NCBI GenBank assembly: GCA_902795265.1
Contig: CADBKM010000001.1
Location: 92,456-154,918, forward strand
Direction of reading: 5' to 3'
Length of the DNA: 62,463 bases
Source: an uncultured Eubacteriales bacterium
GTDB lineage: Bacteria; Bacillota; Clostridia; Peptostreptococcales; Anaerovoracaceae
Below the pieces are notes generated by a model. It ran no database searches, had not been told where the DNA came from, and was given only the letters and a program-made list of their open reading frames with translations. This document shows positions 43,851 to 52,460 of this stretch, piece after piece. The stretch's first letter is position 1. Each line of letters opens with the position of its first letter. The position numbers and the translations under genes are program-made.

Positions 43851-45140
43851 TTGGACGAAAACAAGGAAAAAATCGAACAGAATAACACAGAAAATGTAGT
43901 GGATGATATCCAGTACACATTTGTCGTGCCTAAAGGGGAGATCTACAGAGAGCCTGAAGACGAAGAGCATGACGCACCGCAGGAAGCTCCACAGAGCGCG
44001 GAAGAGGCATTTCAGGAGGAACCTGACCCGTTCATCGTTGAACCTGAGCCGCCTGTTTACGCAGCTACAGGTCTGCCTGAAGATGACGATATAGTTTATA
44101 CATTTGTTGTTCCTAAGGGAGAAATATACAGAGAGCCTGAAGAGGCGGATCCGAAGGCGACAATGACAGTGCCTTCCGGGGCCGCGAATACCGGCAGCGG
44201 TTCGAAGCAGATCCCTGCAAAAACAATAGTTGCAAACGCCGTGACAGAGGCTGCTGCTGAAGCTGCAGAAAGCAGCGGGGCGCCTGCAGAGACGATAGTC
44301 GTAGAAAAAGACAGCGACGGAGGCAAGAAAACGCGCTACGGTCTGCCGGTCGACCATCCTGAAATGGGTGAGCTTGCTCAGAAACAGGAGGCACGCAGGC
44401 TTTATAAAGAGAGAAAGAAAAACCGCTTCAGAACACGTTTTTATGTGATCACCGCGCTGATATTTTTCACGGCAGCCGGGCTTATTCTTTCGCTGTCGAG
44501 CCTGTTTACCATCGATTCGATAGAGGTGCAGGGAAACTCTTACTACACAGCTGAAGAGATAATAAACATGGGCCACGCTACGCCGGGCCGCAACATAATC
44601 TACAAGGCAAATACAAAGGAGATCGTTGAATACCTCGAGCAGAATCCTTACATCAAAAGGGCTGAGGTAAAGCGCAGACTGCCTTCGACTCTGGTCATTA
44701 AGGTGACGGAGAGAGAAGAACGCATGGCGTTCCGCTACGACGATGACTATCTCGTGATGGACGAAGACGGCATTCTCCTGAAGAAGACCAGAAATGTTCC
44801 TAAGGCCACTCTCATTGAAGGCGTGGTCGTGAACAAGATAAAGCTCGGCGAAAAGATTGGTACCGAAGACAGCGAGCGGATGGATAAAGCCATCGATCTT
44901 GTAAAAATGATGATCAAGTCTGATCTCTACTTTGTGAAGATCGATGTTTCAAAAGAGAAAAAAATAAACGCATATATTTACGACACATTGATCGTAAAGA
45001 CCGATTATGACACGCTTATGACTAACATGGAGAACGGAAGGCTGCACATGGTCGTATCCAAACTCTTCGATGACGGCATCGAAAGAGGAACGATAACCTT
45101 CGAGCAGGACGGATCAGCATCATTTATGCCTATGTTCTAG
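43851..45140 (+). CDS. ftsQ: Cell division protein FtsQ/DivIB with repeated cytoplasmic motif
   Basis: 429 residues. Residues 1-190 form an unusually long acidic cytoplasmic tail; one membrane span follows (about 195-217), then the extracytoplasmic POTRA (FTIDSIEVQGNSYYTAEEIINMGHA) and FtsQ domain (YIKRAEVKRRLPSTLVIKVTEREE). The tail holds two near-identical 19-residue copies of DDI[Q/V]YTFVVPKGEIYREPE at 18-36 and 79-97. TTG start 4 bases after murG, with GGCATTGG context and no clear ribosome site; AATAAGG lies close. FtsQ bridges FtsL/DivIC in the divisome. Typical DivIB tails are far shorter, and the repeated motif is discussed in the findings. Confidence 0.9.
   Translation: MDENKEKIEQNNTENVVDDIQYTFVVPKGEIYREPEDEEHDAPQEAPQSAEEAFQEEPDPFIVEPEPPVYAATGLPEDDDIVYTFVVPKGEIYREPEEADPKATMTVPSGAANTGSGSKQIPAKTIVANAVTEAAAEAAESSGAPAETIVVEKDSDGGKKTRYGLPVDHPEMGELAQKQEARRLYKERKKNRFRTRFYVITALIFFTAAGLILSLSSLFTIDSIEVQGNSYYTAEEIINMGHATPGRNIIYKANTKEIVEYLEQNPYIKRAEVKRRLPSTLVIKVTEREERMAFRYDDDYLVMDEDGILLKKTRNVPKATLIEGVVVNKIKLGEKIGTEDSERMDKAIDLVKMMIKSDLYFVKIDVSKEKKINAYIYDTLIVKTDYDTLMTNMENGRLHMVVSKLFDDGIERGTITFEQDGSASFMPMF
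43902..43958 (+). repeat. FtsQ cytoplasmic repeat, copy 1
   Basis: Encodes DDIQYTFVVPKGEIYREPE. Differs from copy 2 at nine synonymous codons and one replacement codon (Gln/Val). Confidence 0.95.
44085..44141 (+). repeat. FtsQ cytoplasmic repeat, copy 2
   Basis: Encodes DDIVYTFVVPKGEIYREPE. Protein-level identity with diverged codons indicates selection on the peptide rather than a recent DNA duplication. Confidence 0.95.
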
Positions 45141-45220
45141 TTTACAAGTAATTGTGTCCAGTAAAGCAAATACACCCTAAATGTTGTGGTTTTTCCTAAA
45201 AAACTAATGCATTCGGGCTT

Positions 45221-45248
45221 TTGATATGTTACTATTACCATATATATT
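45221..45248 (+). promoter_or_regulatory. Candidate ftsZ promoter
   Basis: -35 TTGATA, 16 bases, -10 TATATT (each one base from consensus), ending 32 bases ahead of the ftsZ ATG. The remainder of 45141-45280 shows no terminator. Confidence 0.55.
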
Positions 45249-45280
45249 TATGAGTATATTTATTTGAGGAGGACTTCACT

Positions 45281-46429
45281 ATGGAATTTGTTTCCGACTT
45301 TGTTTCCGAACCGGACAATGCCGCAATCATCAAAGTCATTGGTGTCGGTGGCGGCGGATGCAATGCTATCAACCGCATGGTCGACGCCGGACTTCAGGGC
45401 GTTACCTTTATTGGTGTTAATACAGACAGACAGGCTCTCTCGAGATGCAAGGCTGAGATCAAAGTTCAGCTCGGCGAGAAGATCACCGGAGGCCGCGGCG
45501 CCGGCGCTAATCCTGAGGTAGGCCAGAAGGCTGCTGAGGAAAGCATCGACGAGATCATCGCCAACATTCAGGATGCCGACATGGTATTCATCACAGCCGG
45601 AATGGGCGGCGGTACAGGTACAGGAGCAGCTCCTATCATCGCAAAGGCATCGATGGACTGCGGAGCTCTTACAGTAGCTGTAGTAACAAAGCCTTTCACA
45701 TTCGAGGGCAAAAAGCGCTGGAACCGTGCTGCTAAGGGAATCCAGTACCTCAGCAACTTCGTTGACTCGCTCGTAGTTATCCCTAACGACAAGCTCATCG
45801 ACTCGAGTGAAAAGAACACATCGATGCTTGAAGCTTTCGCTATGGCAGATGACGTTCTCAGAAAGGGCGTACAGGGCATCTCGGATCTTATCTCCGAATA
45901 CGGACTCGTCAACGTTGACTTCGCCGATGTCAGAACCGTCATGGAAGGCCGCGGAGTGGCTCACATGGGCGTTGGTACAGGCGAGGGCGACGACAAGATC
46001 GAACAGGCTATCACAAACGCCGTTCACAGCCCACTGCTCGAGACATCCATCTCAGGCGCGAAGTCGATCCTGCTCTACGTAACAGGCGGCTACGACATGG
46101 GAATGCTCGATATCAACACTATCGCTGACAGAGTACAGAGCGAGGCTGATGCTGACGCAAACATCATATTCGGTGCTACTATCAGCGAAGATATGACAGA
46201 CAAGATCTCCGTAACTATCATCGCTACTGACTTCGGCAGAGTTACAGAGGGCATGGAGGGCATCAATATCACTCCGAAGGCTGAAAGAGATACTCTTGCA
46301 ACAGCAAAGAGGATCACAGTTGACGGACTTGACGCTGTTGAAGTTGAGCTCGATAAGCTCTTCGACGACAACGATGCACCTTCGGCAAACAGCTCTGACG
46401 ATTTCGATATTCCGGAATTCCTCAAGTAA
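45281..46429 (+). CDS. ftsZ: Cell division protein FtsZ
   Basis: 382 residues, tubulin-like GTPase that forms the Z ring. N-terminal [21 protein letters not shown], tubulin signature [25 protein letters not shown], and the C-terminal conserved peptide [10 protein letters not shown], the docking site for membrane anchors. Strong ribosome site GAGGAGG. ftsA is absent upstream, so anchoring may rely on SepF or an ftsA elsewhere. Has its own promoter and heads the run of genes to 55.0 kb. Confidence 0.99.
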   Translation: MEFVSDFVSEPDNAAIIKVIGVGGGGCNAINRMVDAGLQGVTFIGVNTDRQALSRCKAEIKVQLGEKITGGRGAGANPEVGQKAAEESIDEIIANIQDADMVFITAGMGGGTGTGAAPIIAKASMDCGALTVAVVTKPFTFEGKKRWNRAAKGIQYLSNFVDSLVVIPNDKLIDSSEKNTSMLEAFAMADDVLRKGVQGISDLISEYGLVNVDFADVRTVMEGRGVAHMGVGTGEGDDKIEQAITNAVHSPLLETSISGAKSILLYVTGGYDMGMLDINTIADRVQSEADADANIIFGATISEDMTDKISVTIIATDFGRVTEGMEGINITPKAERDTLATAKRITVDGLDAVEVELDKLFDDNDAPSANSSDDFDIPEFLK

Positions 46430-46459
46430 GACCGGGAATTACGATCCTTACGCCGGATT

Positions 46460-47257
46460 ATGCTGATAGAAATAACATCAGGTGACAACAGCAGAATCAG
46501 ACTCGTCAGAAAGCTCGGTACACGCAAAGGCCGCAGCACCGAGGGCAGATTTGCCGTAGAGGGGCGCAACCTCGTCAGCGAGGTGCTCGAACGGGGCCTT
46601 GACGTAGATTTCATTATGATACCCGCAGGGGAGCGTGACAGCGCTCCCGGGTTCATAACGGAGTGCATCGGATCTCCTGATATTACCGTGTGCGAGATAC
46701 CGAGCCGCGTCTTCGATACGCTGACCGATGCGGAAAAAGGCATAGGCATGCTGGCTGTTGTAAAGCAGAGGGAATGCGGGCCTGAGTTCCTGGACAGCCT
46801 CGAAAAAGATGACAATGTGCTGGTGCTCGACCGCATACAGGACCCTGGCAACATGGGCACCCTTATAAGGACTGCGGTTGCCGCTGGTTATAAGGCCATC
46901 GTGGCCATGAGCGGCACGGTAGATATATATTCACCGAAAGTGCTCAGAGCTACCGCGGGCATGATATTCGAGATACCTGTCATCTATGTAAACGGAGAAA
47001 ACACTCTCAGAGATATACTCAGGCGTTCTGGGAAGCGCATCGCGGTCACGGCTGTCGATGGCGGAGTACCGTATTACGAAGAAGATCTGAGCAAAGGCAT
47101 CGCGCTGATAATAGGCAATGAAGGAAGCGGCGTCTCTGACGCCATGATAGAAATGGCAGATGTAAAGGTGACACTTCCTATGCTGGGAAGGATCGAATCT
47201 CTTAACGCAGCTGTCGCGGCGGCCATACTTATGTACGAGGCCGTTCGCGGAAGATAG
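46460..47257 (+). CDS. TrmH/SpoU family RNA 2'-O-methyltransferase
   Basis: 265 residues. N-terminal L30e-like substrate-binding domain (EGRFAVEGRNLVSEVLERG), then the SPOUT knot domain with LDRIQDPGNMGTLIRTA, IYSPKVLRATAGMIF, LIIGNEGSGVSDAM and IPMLGRIESLNAAVAAAILMYE-type end (LPMLGRIESLNAAVA). It methylates a ribose in rRNA or tRNA; the exact target (RlmB-like) is not readable. Follows ftsZ by 30 bases, no clear ribosome site. Confidence 0.92.
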   Translation: MLIEITSGDNSRIRLVRKLGTRKGRSTEGRFAVEGRNLVSEVLERGLDVDFIMIPAGERDSAPGFITECIGSPDITVCEIPSRVFDTLTDAEKGIGMLAVVKQRECGPEFLDSLEKDDNVLVLDRIQDPGNMGTLIRTAVAAGYKAIVAMSGTVDIYSPKVLRATAGMIFEIPVIYVNGENTLRDILRRSGKRIAVTAVDGGVPYYEEDLSKGIALIIGNEGSGVSDAMIEMADVKVTLPMLGRIESLNAAVAAAILMYEAVRGR

Positions 47258-47284
47258 TTAATCAAGATCAATGCGAGGTAAGAA

Positions 47285-47767
47285 ATGGAAAAGAACAGAG
47301 CCGATGTAATCATATGCGGAACCAGCTATGTGCTCTCAAGCGAAAAGAGCGAGGAGCGCATCAAGGACATCGCCAGAATGGTAGATGAGGAGCTCAGAGC
47401 TACAAGCAAGGCGCTCAATGTCAATCCGAATTACAAGGCTGCGGTACTGACAGCACTTAATATCGCAGAGAAGCTGATGGAAAACACAGACATGACGCTC
47501 AAGCTCCAGACCGAGAATTATCAGCTGGACAACGACGTAAAGCACTACATTCAGATGTGGGAGCAGACTAAAAAACAGGTCACAGACCTTAAAGAAAAAA
47601 TGTCTTCAGAGGTGGACAGACAGACCAAAGACTCCGAAGACCAGAAAAAACTTCAGGAGAAGCTCGTAGAAATGGAGAATGCGTACTTCGATCTGCAGAT
47701 GGAGAATGTCAATCTCAAGAACGAGCTGAAATCCATCAAAAGACTGAACAGTGACGATGAATTCTAA
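47285..47767 (+). CDS. zapA: Cell division protein ZapA with extended coiled coil
   Basis: 160 residues. The N-terminal ZapA domain (DVIICGTSYVLSSEKSEERIKDIARMVDEELR...NPNYKAAVLTALNIAEKL, about 1-65) cross-links FtsZ filaments. The C-terminal half is a long coiled coil (about 70-150). Many ZapA proteins are about 90-110 residues, so this one is extended. Lies near ftsZ, consistent with function. Its end overlaps the mutS2 start. Confidence 0.92.
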   Translation: MEKNRADVIICGTSYVLSSEKSEERIKDIARMVDEELRATSKALNVNPNYKAAVLTALNIAEKLMENTDMTLKLQTENYQLDNDVKHYIQMWEQTKKQVTDLKEKMSSEVDRQTKDSEDQKKLQEKLVEMENAYFDLQMENVNLKNELKSIKRLNSDDEF

Positions 47768-50168
47768 AATACTCACACTCCTCGAATTCAATAAAATACT
47801 TGATCTCCTGCGCGATCAGGCAGGCTCCGAACTGACTAAAGAAAGAATAGATCAGCTTGAACCTATGACCAATATGCGCATGGCGGCAGATGCACTAACG
47901 GAAACTACTGAGGCGGTTTCCGTTATTCTGTATAAGGGAAGCATTCCTGTCGGAGAGATCGGAGATATAAGCAGCATAGTCGCAATGGCCAGAAGGGGCA
48001 GATGCCTCAGCATGAGAGAGCTTCTACAGGTCAGGGCGAGCATAGCTGCATCGCGCAACGTAAAGAACTTCCTTAAAGAAGACATGCCTGATGGGCTTAA
48101 AGTCATACCCGAGATAGCAGGTCTGCTTGACCCGGTAGTAAAGCTGGAGCGCGATATTTATGATGCGATCATCAGCGAAGATGAGATGTCAGATAACGCT
48201 TCATCAGAGCTTAAGTCGATCAGGCGCGAAATGCGCAATAAAAACGATCTTATAAAGTCGCGTCTTCAGAAGATGGTAAGCTCATCGAGCGCAAAGTCGC
48301 ATCTTCAGGATGCGATAGTTACGATGAGAAACGGCAGGTATGTAATTCCTGTAAAGAGGGAATACATAAGTCTCTTCCCGGGCATGGTACACGACCAGTC
48401 ATCGACAGGCGCAACGCTTTTCGTTGAACCGCAGTCGGTCGTGAATCTCAATAATGAACTGAGACAGCTCGAAATGGATGAGCAGGCCGAGATCACCAGA
48501 ATACTCGAGCTCTTCAGCAGCAGAGTGGGCGAACACCATCAGAGCCTGCTTAACGACCAGAGACTGATGCTCGAACTTGATTTTATCAATGCAAAGGGAA
48601 AGCTTTCGGTCATGATGGACGGCGCAGCGCCGCATCTCAACGACGAGAACATAATCGACATCAGAACCGGAAGGCACCCGCTTATACCGGCTGATAAGGT
48701 CGTTCCTACAAATATCGAACTCGGACGCGACTGGACAACTCTGCTTATAACAGGACCGAATACAGGCGGAAAGACTGTAACTCTCAAAACGATAGGTCTG
48801 CTGTGCCTGATGGCTCAGAGCGGTCTGCACGTGCCTGCCTATGAAGAGAGCAGCCTGCCTGTACTGAAGGAGATATTCGCGGATATCGGCGATGAGCAGA
48901 GCATAGAACAGAGCCTCAGTACTTTCTCATCGCATATGAAAAATATCATTGAGATATTCAGAAATGCCGGAGAAGGCTGCCTGGTGCTTCTCGATGAGCT
49001 CGGAGCAGGTACGGATCCGCTCGAGGGAGCGGCGCTGGGCATTGCGGAACTCGAAAGGCTCAAGGAAGCCGGCGCACTCGTTGCCGCAACGACACACTAC
49101 ACAGAGCTCAAGAAGTATGCGCTTTCGACCCCGGGAGTCGAAAATGCCTCGATGGAGTTCAACGTCGAGACTCTTTCACCGACTTATAAACTCAGAGTCG
49201 GACTGCCGGGAAAATCCAACGCGTTTGAGATTTCCGAAAAACTCGGCCTCGACAAATCCATAATCGACAGGGCTGCAGAGCTCATGGGAGAGGAGCAGCT
49301 CGAGTTCGAAGAAGCCGTGAGCAGGGTCGAGGCAGACCAGGCTGCGGCAGAGGAAAGGCTTGCGGAAGCCGGCCGTGAAAGGGAAGCTGCCCACGAGGCC
49401 ATGAGCGAGGCTGAAAAAGAACTTGCAAAGGCAAGGGCAGAAGCTGCAAAGATAGTCGAAGAGGCGCGCAAGCAGGCGGGGGTAATGCTCAGAGATGCCC
49501 AGGGCACTATCGATGAGATCACCACCGAGCTCAGAGATATACAGCGCAGAAAGAAAAACGCGGGCTTCAACGAAGGCCACATTGCCGGAGGAGCAGCTGC
49601 GGGCCGCAAAAAACTCAGGCAGGCAGAATCCGCGCTCAAACCGGCCGATGCTCCTAAAGTGGACACAATTCAGACAGGTAAGATGCCTGATCCTGAAGAT
49701 CTGAAAGTCGGAATGAGGGTCAAGTACACGAAGCTCGATCAGACCGGCGATGTAGAGAGCCTTCCTGATTCAAGAGGAAACTTCGGCATAAGGCTGGGAT
49801 CCATAAGAATGACTGTCAATGTCAAGGATGTCGTCATAGCGGAGTCCGAGCCACAGGGCAATAAGGAGAAAAACAGAGCGAAGTACGGCAGCATGTCATT
49901 CGGCAAGACCAAAACCGTAAGCACGGAGATCAACCTTATAGGCATGAATCTCGATGATGCGGTAGACCGTATGAACAAGTACATCGATGACGCTTTCCTG
50001 GCAGGCCTTAAGACGGTCAGCGTGATACACGGCAGAGGCTCCGGCATTCTACGCAAAGGCCTCAGAGCTGAGCTCAGACGCAACAAGCATGTCGAATCAT
50101 ATAAAGCAGCGCCTTATGACCAGGGCGGAGAGGGGTGTACCCAGGTAACTCTGGTCGACCGCAAATAG
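47757..50168 (+). CDS. mutS2: Endonuclease MutS2 / RqcU
   Basis: About 803 residues. MutS core and ATPase without the mismatch-recognition domain: Walker A GPNTGGKT at 333-340, FSSHMKNI, LLDELGAGTDPLEGAAL, then a long coiled linker (about 505-620), KOW-like segment and C-terminal Smr domain (INLIGMNLDDAVDRMNKYIDDAF, VIHGRGSGILRKGL). MutS2 suppresses recombination and, in Bacillus, rescues collided ribosomes. ATG 47757 is inside the zapA end; GTG 47751 is the alternative. Conserved zapA-mutS2 neighbourhood. Confidence 0.96.
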   Translation: MNSKILTLLEFNKILDLLRDQAGSELTKERIDQLEPMTNMRMAADALTETTEAVSVILYKGSIPVGEIGDISSIVAMARRGRCLSMRELLQVRASIAASRNVKNFLKEDMPDGLKVIPEIAGLLDPVVKLERDIYDAIISEDEMSDNASSELKSIRREMRNKNDLIKSRLQKMVSSSSAKSHLQDAIVTMRNGRYVIPVKREYISLFPGMVHDQSSTGATLFVEPQSVVNLNNELRQLEMDEQAEITRILELFSSRVGEHHQSLLNDQRLMLELDFINAKGKLSVMMDGAAPHLNDENIIDIRTGRHPLIPADKVVPTNIELGRDWTTLLITGPNTGGKTVTLKTIGLLCLMAQSGLHVPAYEESSLPVLKEIFADIGDEQSIEQSLSTFSSHMKNIIEIFRNAGEGCLVLLDELGAGTDPLEGAALGIAELERLKEAGALVAATTHYTELKKYALSTPGVENASMEFNVETLSPTYKLRVGLPGKSNAFEISEKLGLDKSIIDRAAELMGEEQLEFEEAVSRVEADQAAAEERLAEAGREREAAHEAMSEAEKELAKARAEAAKIVEEARKQAGVMLRDAQGTIDEITTELRDIQRRKKNAGFNEGHIAGGAAAGRKKLRQAESALKPADAPKVDTIQTGKMPDPEDLKVGMRVKYTKLDQTGDVESLPDSRGNFGIRLGSIRMTVNVKDVVIAESEPQGNKEKNRAKYGSMSFGKTKTVSTEINLIGMNLDDAVDRMNKYIDDAFLAGLKTVSVIHGRGSGILRKGLRAELRRNKHVESYKAAPYDQGGEGCTQVTLVDRK

Positions 50169-50194
50169 AATATAAAAAAGGGGAAACAGCAAAA

Positions 50195-50725
50195 ATGTAT
50201 ATAGTCAGCAGATGCCTTCTGGGCTTTGATTGTAAGTACAACGGGGGCAATAATAAAAATGATGATGTCATAGAGTTCTGCAAAACTCATGATTATGTTA
50301 CAATATGCCCGGAGACAGCCGCCGGGCTGGCCGTACCGCGCGAACCGGCAGAGATCGTGCCTGTAGACAATGAGTTTTTCAAGGTGCTCGACAAATCAGG
50401 AAACGATCTCACAAAGGCTTTTGATGAAGGCGCAGAGCTTTCACTCAATTCGGTCCTGGTCGAGCATGGTTCGAGAAAGCACGGAACATGCAAGATAGAA
50501 GGCGCGATACTCAAGGCCAACAGCCCTTCATGCGGAGCGGGAGCTGTTTATGACGGCTCATTCAGCGGAAAGCTGACAGGCGGCAACGGATTATTCACCG
50601 ACAAGCTGATCGATGCCTGCATTGAAGAAAGGGCAAACGAAGAGCTTGATGCGGAAAGCAGAGTGTTCGCGGATGATTTCATGATCTGCGACGAAAATCA
50701 TTTCATGAAAGTGTTTGGGAAATAA
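50195..50725 (+). CDS. DUF523 family protein
   Basis: 176 residues, cysteine-bearing family of unknown function. Typical start SRCLLGFDCKYNGGNNKNDDV, then CPETAAGLAVPREPAEI and SPSCGAGAVYDGSFSGKLTGGNGLFTDKLI. Conserved cysteines suggest metal or Fe-S binding. ATG 50195 follows AAAAGGGGAAAC; an upstream in-frame start at 50135 lies inside mutS2 and is rejected. Followed 1 base later by argS. Confidence 0.9.
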   Translation: MYIVSRCLLGFDCKYNGGNNKNDDVIEFCKTHDYVTICPETAAGLAVPREPAEIVPVDNEFFKVLDKSGNDLTKAFDEGAELSLNSVLVEHGSRKHGTCKIEGAILKANSPSCGAGAVYDGSFSGKLTGGNGLFTDKLIDACIEERANEELDAESRVFADDFMICDENHFMKVFGK

Positions 50726-50726
50726 G

Positions 50727-52454
50727 ATGGTAGATTTTAAAGAACTTATAGCAAATTCAATTTACAGTGAAGAACTCGGACTGAGCAGGGAAGAAATCAG
50801 AAACATGATCGAGATCCCGGCTGAAGAGAAGATGGGAGACTATGCGTTTCCTTGCTTCAGGCTTGCGAAGGCGCTCAGAAAGGCACCGCAGCTTATAGCA
50901 GCAGACATAGCTGAAAGAGTGAGCGGAGCTGAAGGCTTTGCCAAGGTCGAGAACGTCAATGCCTATGTCAACTTCTTCATCGACAGAGCATTCTTTGCCG
51001 GCGAGGTAGTCAGCGAGGTCAGCAGGCTCGGTTCGGACTTCGGCAGATCAAATGTAGGAGAAGGCCGCAAGGTCATAGTGGAGTACTCCTCGCCTAACAT
51101 TGCCAAGCCGTTCCATATCGGTCATATAAGGAGCACTGTAATAGGCAACGCGCTTTACAAGCTTTATGATGCGACAGGATTCGATGTCGTAAGGATCAAC
51201 CACCTCGGTGATTACGGTACACAGTTCGGCAAGATGATCGTTGCCTACCGCAAATGGGGAAGCGAAGAAGAGCTTGCCAAAGAGCCTATCAAAGCCCTTC
51301 TCAGTTACTATACTAAATTCCACGAGGAAGCAAAGGAGCATCCTGAACTTGAAGATGAAGCCAGGGAAACCTTTGTAAAGCTCGAAGCAGGCGAAGCTGC
51401 AGAGCTTGAACTCTGGAAAAAGTTCAGAGAGCTGAGCCTTGAGGAATTCAACAGGGTCTATGACATGCTCGGCATTACATTCGATTCATATGCCGGCGAG
51501 AGTTTCTATTCCGACAAGATGCCTAGGTTCATCAAAGAGCTCAAGGAAAAGGGCCTTCTGGTCGAATCACAGGGCGCTCAGATCGTAGATCTCGAGCCTT
51601 ACGGACTCGGTGCGGCCATGATCACAAAGTCAGACGGATCAAGCCTTTACGTTACCAGAGACATAGCAGCTGCCGTATACCGCAAGGAGCATTATGACTT
51701 CTACAAGTGCATCTACGTAGTGGCATCGCAGCAGAATCTGCACTTCAAGCAGTGGAAAAAGGTCCTTGAACTCATGGGATATGAGTGGGAGAAGGACTGC
51801 ATCCACGTACCGTTCGGACTTGTCAGTCTCTCTGACGGAGACGATATCAAGATGATGTCGACACGTGAGGGCAGAGTAGTATTCCTCGAAGATGTACTCA
51901 ATACTGCAGTCGCAAAGACAGCTGAGATAATGCGCGAAAAGGATGCTCAGGGAATAGATATCGATGAGGTATCGAAGGAAGTCGGCATCGGAGCCGTTAT
52001 TTTCCAGGAGCTCTCAAACAATAAGATCAAAGACTACGTATTCTCGTGGGACAAAGTCCTTAACTTCGATGGCGAGACAGGGCCATACGTACAGTACACG
52101 CATGCAAGAGCTTCAAGCGTTCTGAGAAAAGCAGCAGCTGCCGGAGCAGATATCGATAAGCTCGACAGCTTCGATCCTGAATACCTCAGAAGCGACAGCG
52201 CGTATACTCTTGCCAAGCTCATCTACAGAGTCCCTGAGGTGGTGCTGGAGGCTGCAGAAAAGTATGAGCCGTCCATCGTTACACGCCATCTGGTAGATAT
52301 CGCACAGTCGTTTAATAAGTTCTATCACGACGAGCACATTCTGGTAGAAGACGAGGCTGAAAGAACCTCGAAGCTTGCTCTCGTGAAGGCGTCAAAGACA
52401 GTAATTGCAAATTGTCTGGGATTACTGGGCATTGCAGCACCTGAAAGGATGTAA
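50727..52454 (+). CDS. argS: Arginyl-tRNA synthetase
   Basis: 575 residues, class I synthetase charging tRNA-Arg. N-terminal Add-1 domain (about 1-90), HIGH motif in SPNIAKPFHIGHIRST, and the KMS-type loop DDIKMMSTREG. The anticodon-binding DALR domain at the end includes GPYVQYTHARASSVLRKA and ALVKASKTVIANCLGLLGI...PERM. Ribosome site TTGGGAAA overlaps the DUF523 stop. Complete and ordinary. Confidence 0.97.
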   Translation: MVDFKELIANSIYSEELGLSREEIRNMIEIPAEEKMGDYAFPCFRLAKALRKAPQLIAADIAERVSGAEGFAKVENVNAYVNFFIDRAFFAGEVVSEVSRLGSDFGRSNVGEGRKVIVEYSSPNIAKPFHIGHIRSTVIGNALYKLYDATGFDVVRINHLGDYGTQFGKMIVAYRKWGSEEELAKEPIKALLSYYTKFHEEAKEHPELEDEARETFVKLEAGEAAELELWKKFRELSLEEFNRVYDMLGITFDSYAGESFYSDKMPRFIKELKEKGLLVESQGAQIVDLEPYGLGAAMITKSDGSSLYVTRDIAAAVYRKEHYDFYKCIYVVASQQNLHFKQWKKVLELMGYEWEKDCIHVPFGLVSLSDGDDIKMMSTREGRVVFLEDVLNTAVAKTAEIMREKDAQGIDIDEVSKEVGIGAVIFQELSNNKIKDYVFSWDKVLNFDGETGPYVQYTHARASSVLRKAAAAGADIDKLDSFDPEYLRSDSAYTLAKLIYRVPEVVLEAAEKYEPSIVTRHLVDIAQSFNKFYHDEHILVEDEAERTSKLALVKASKTVIANCLGLLGIAAPERM

Positions 52455-52460
52455 TTTACC

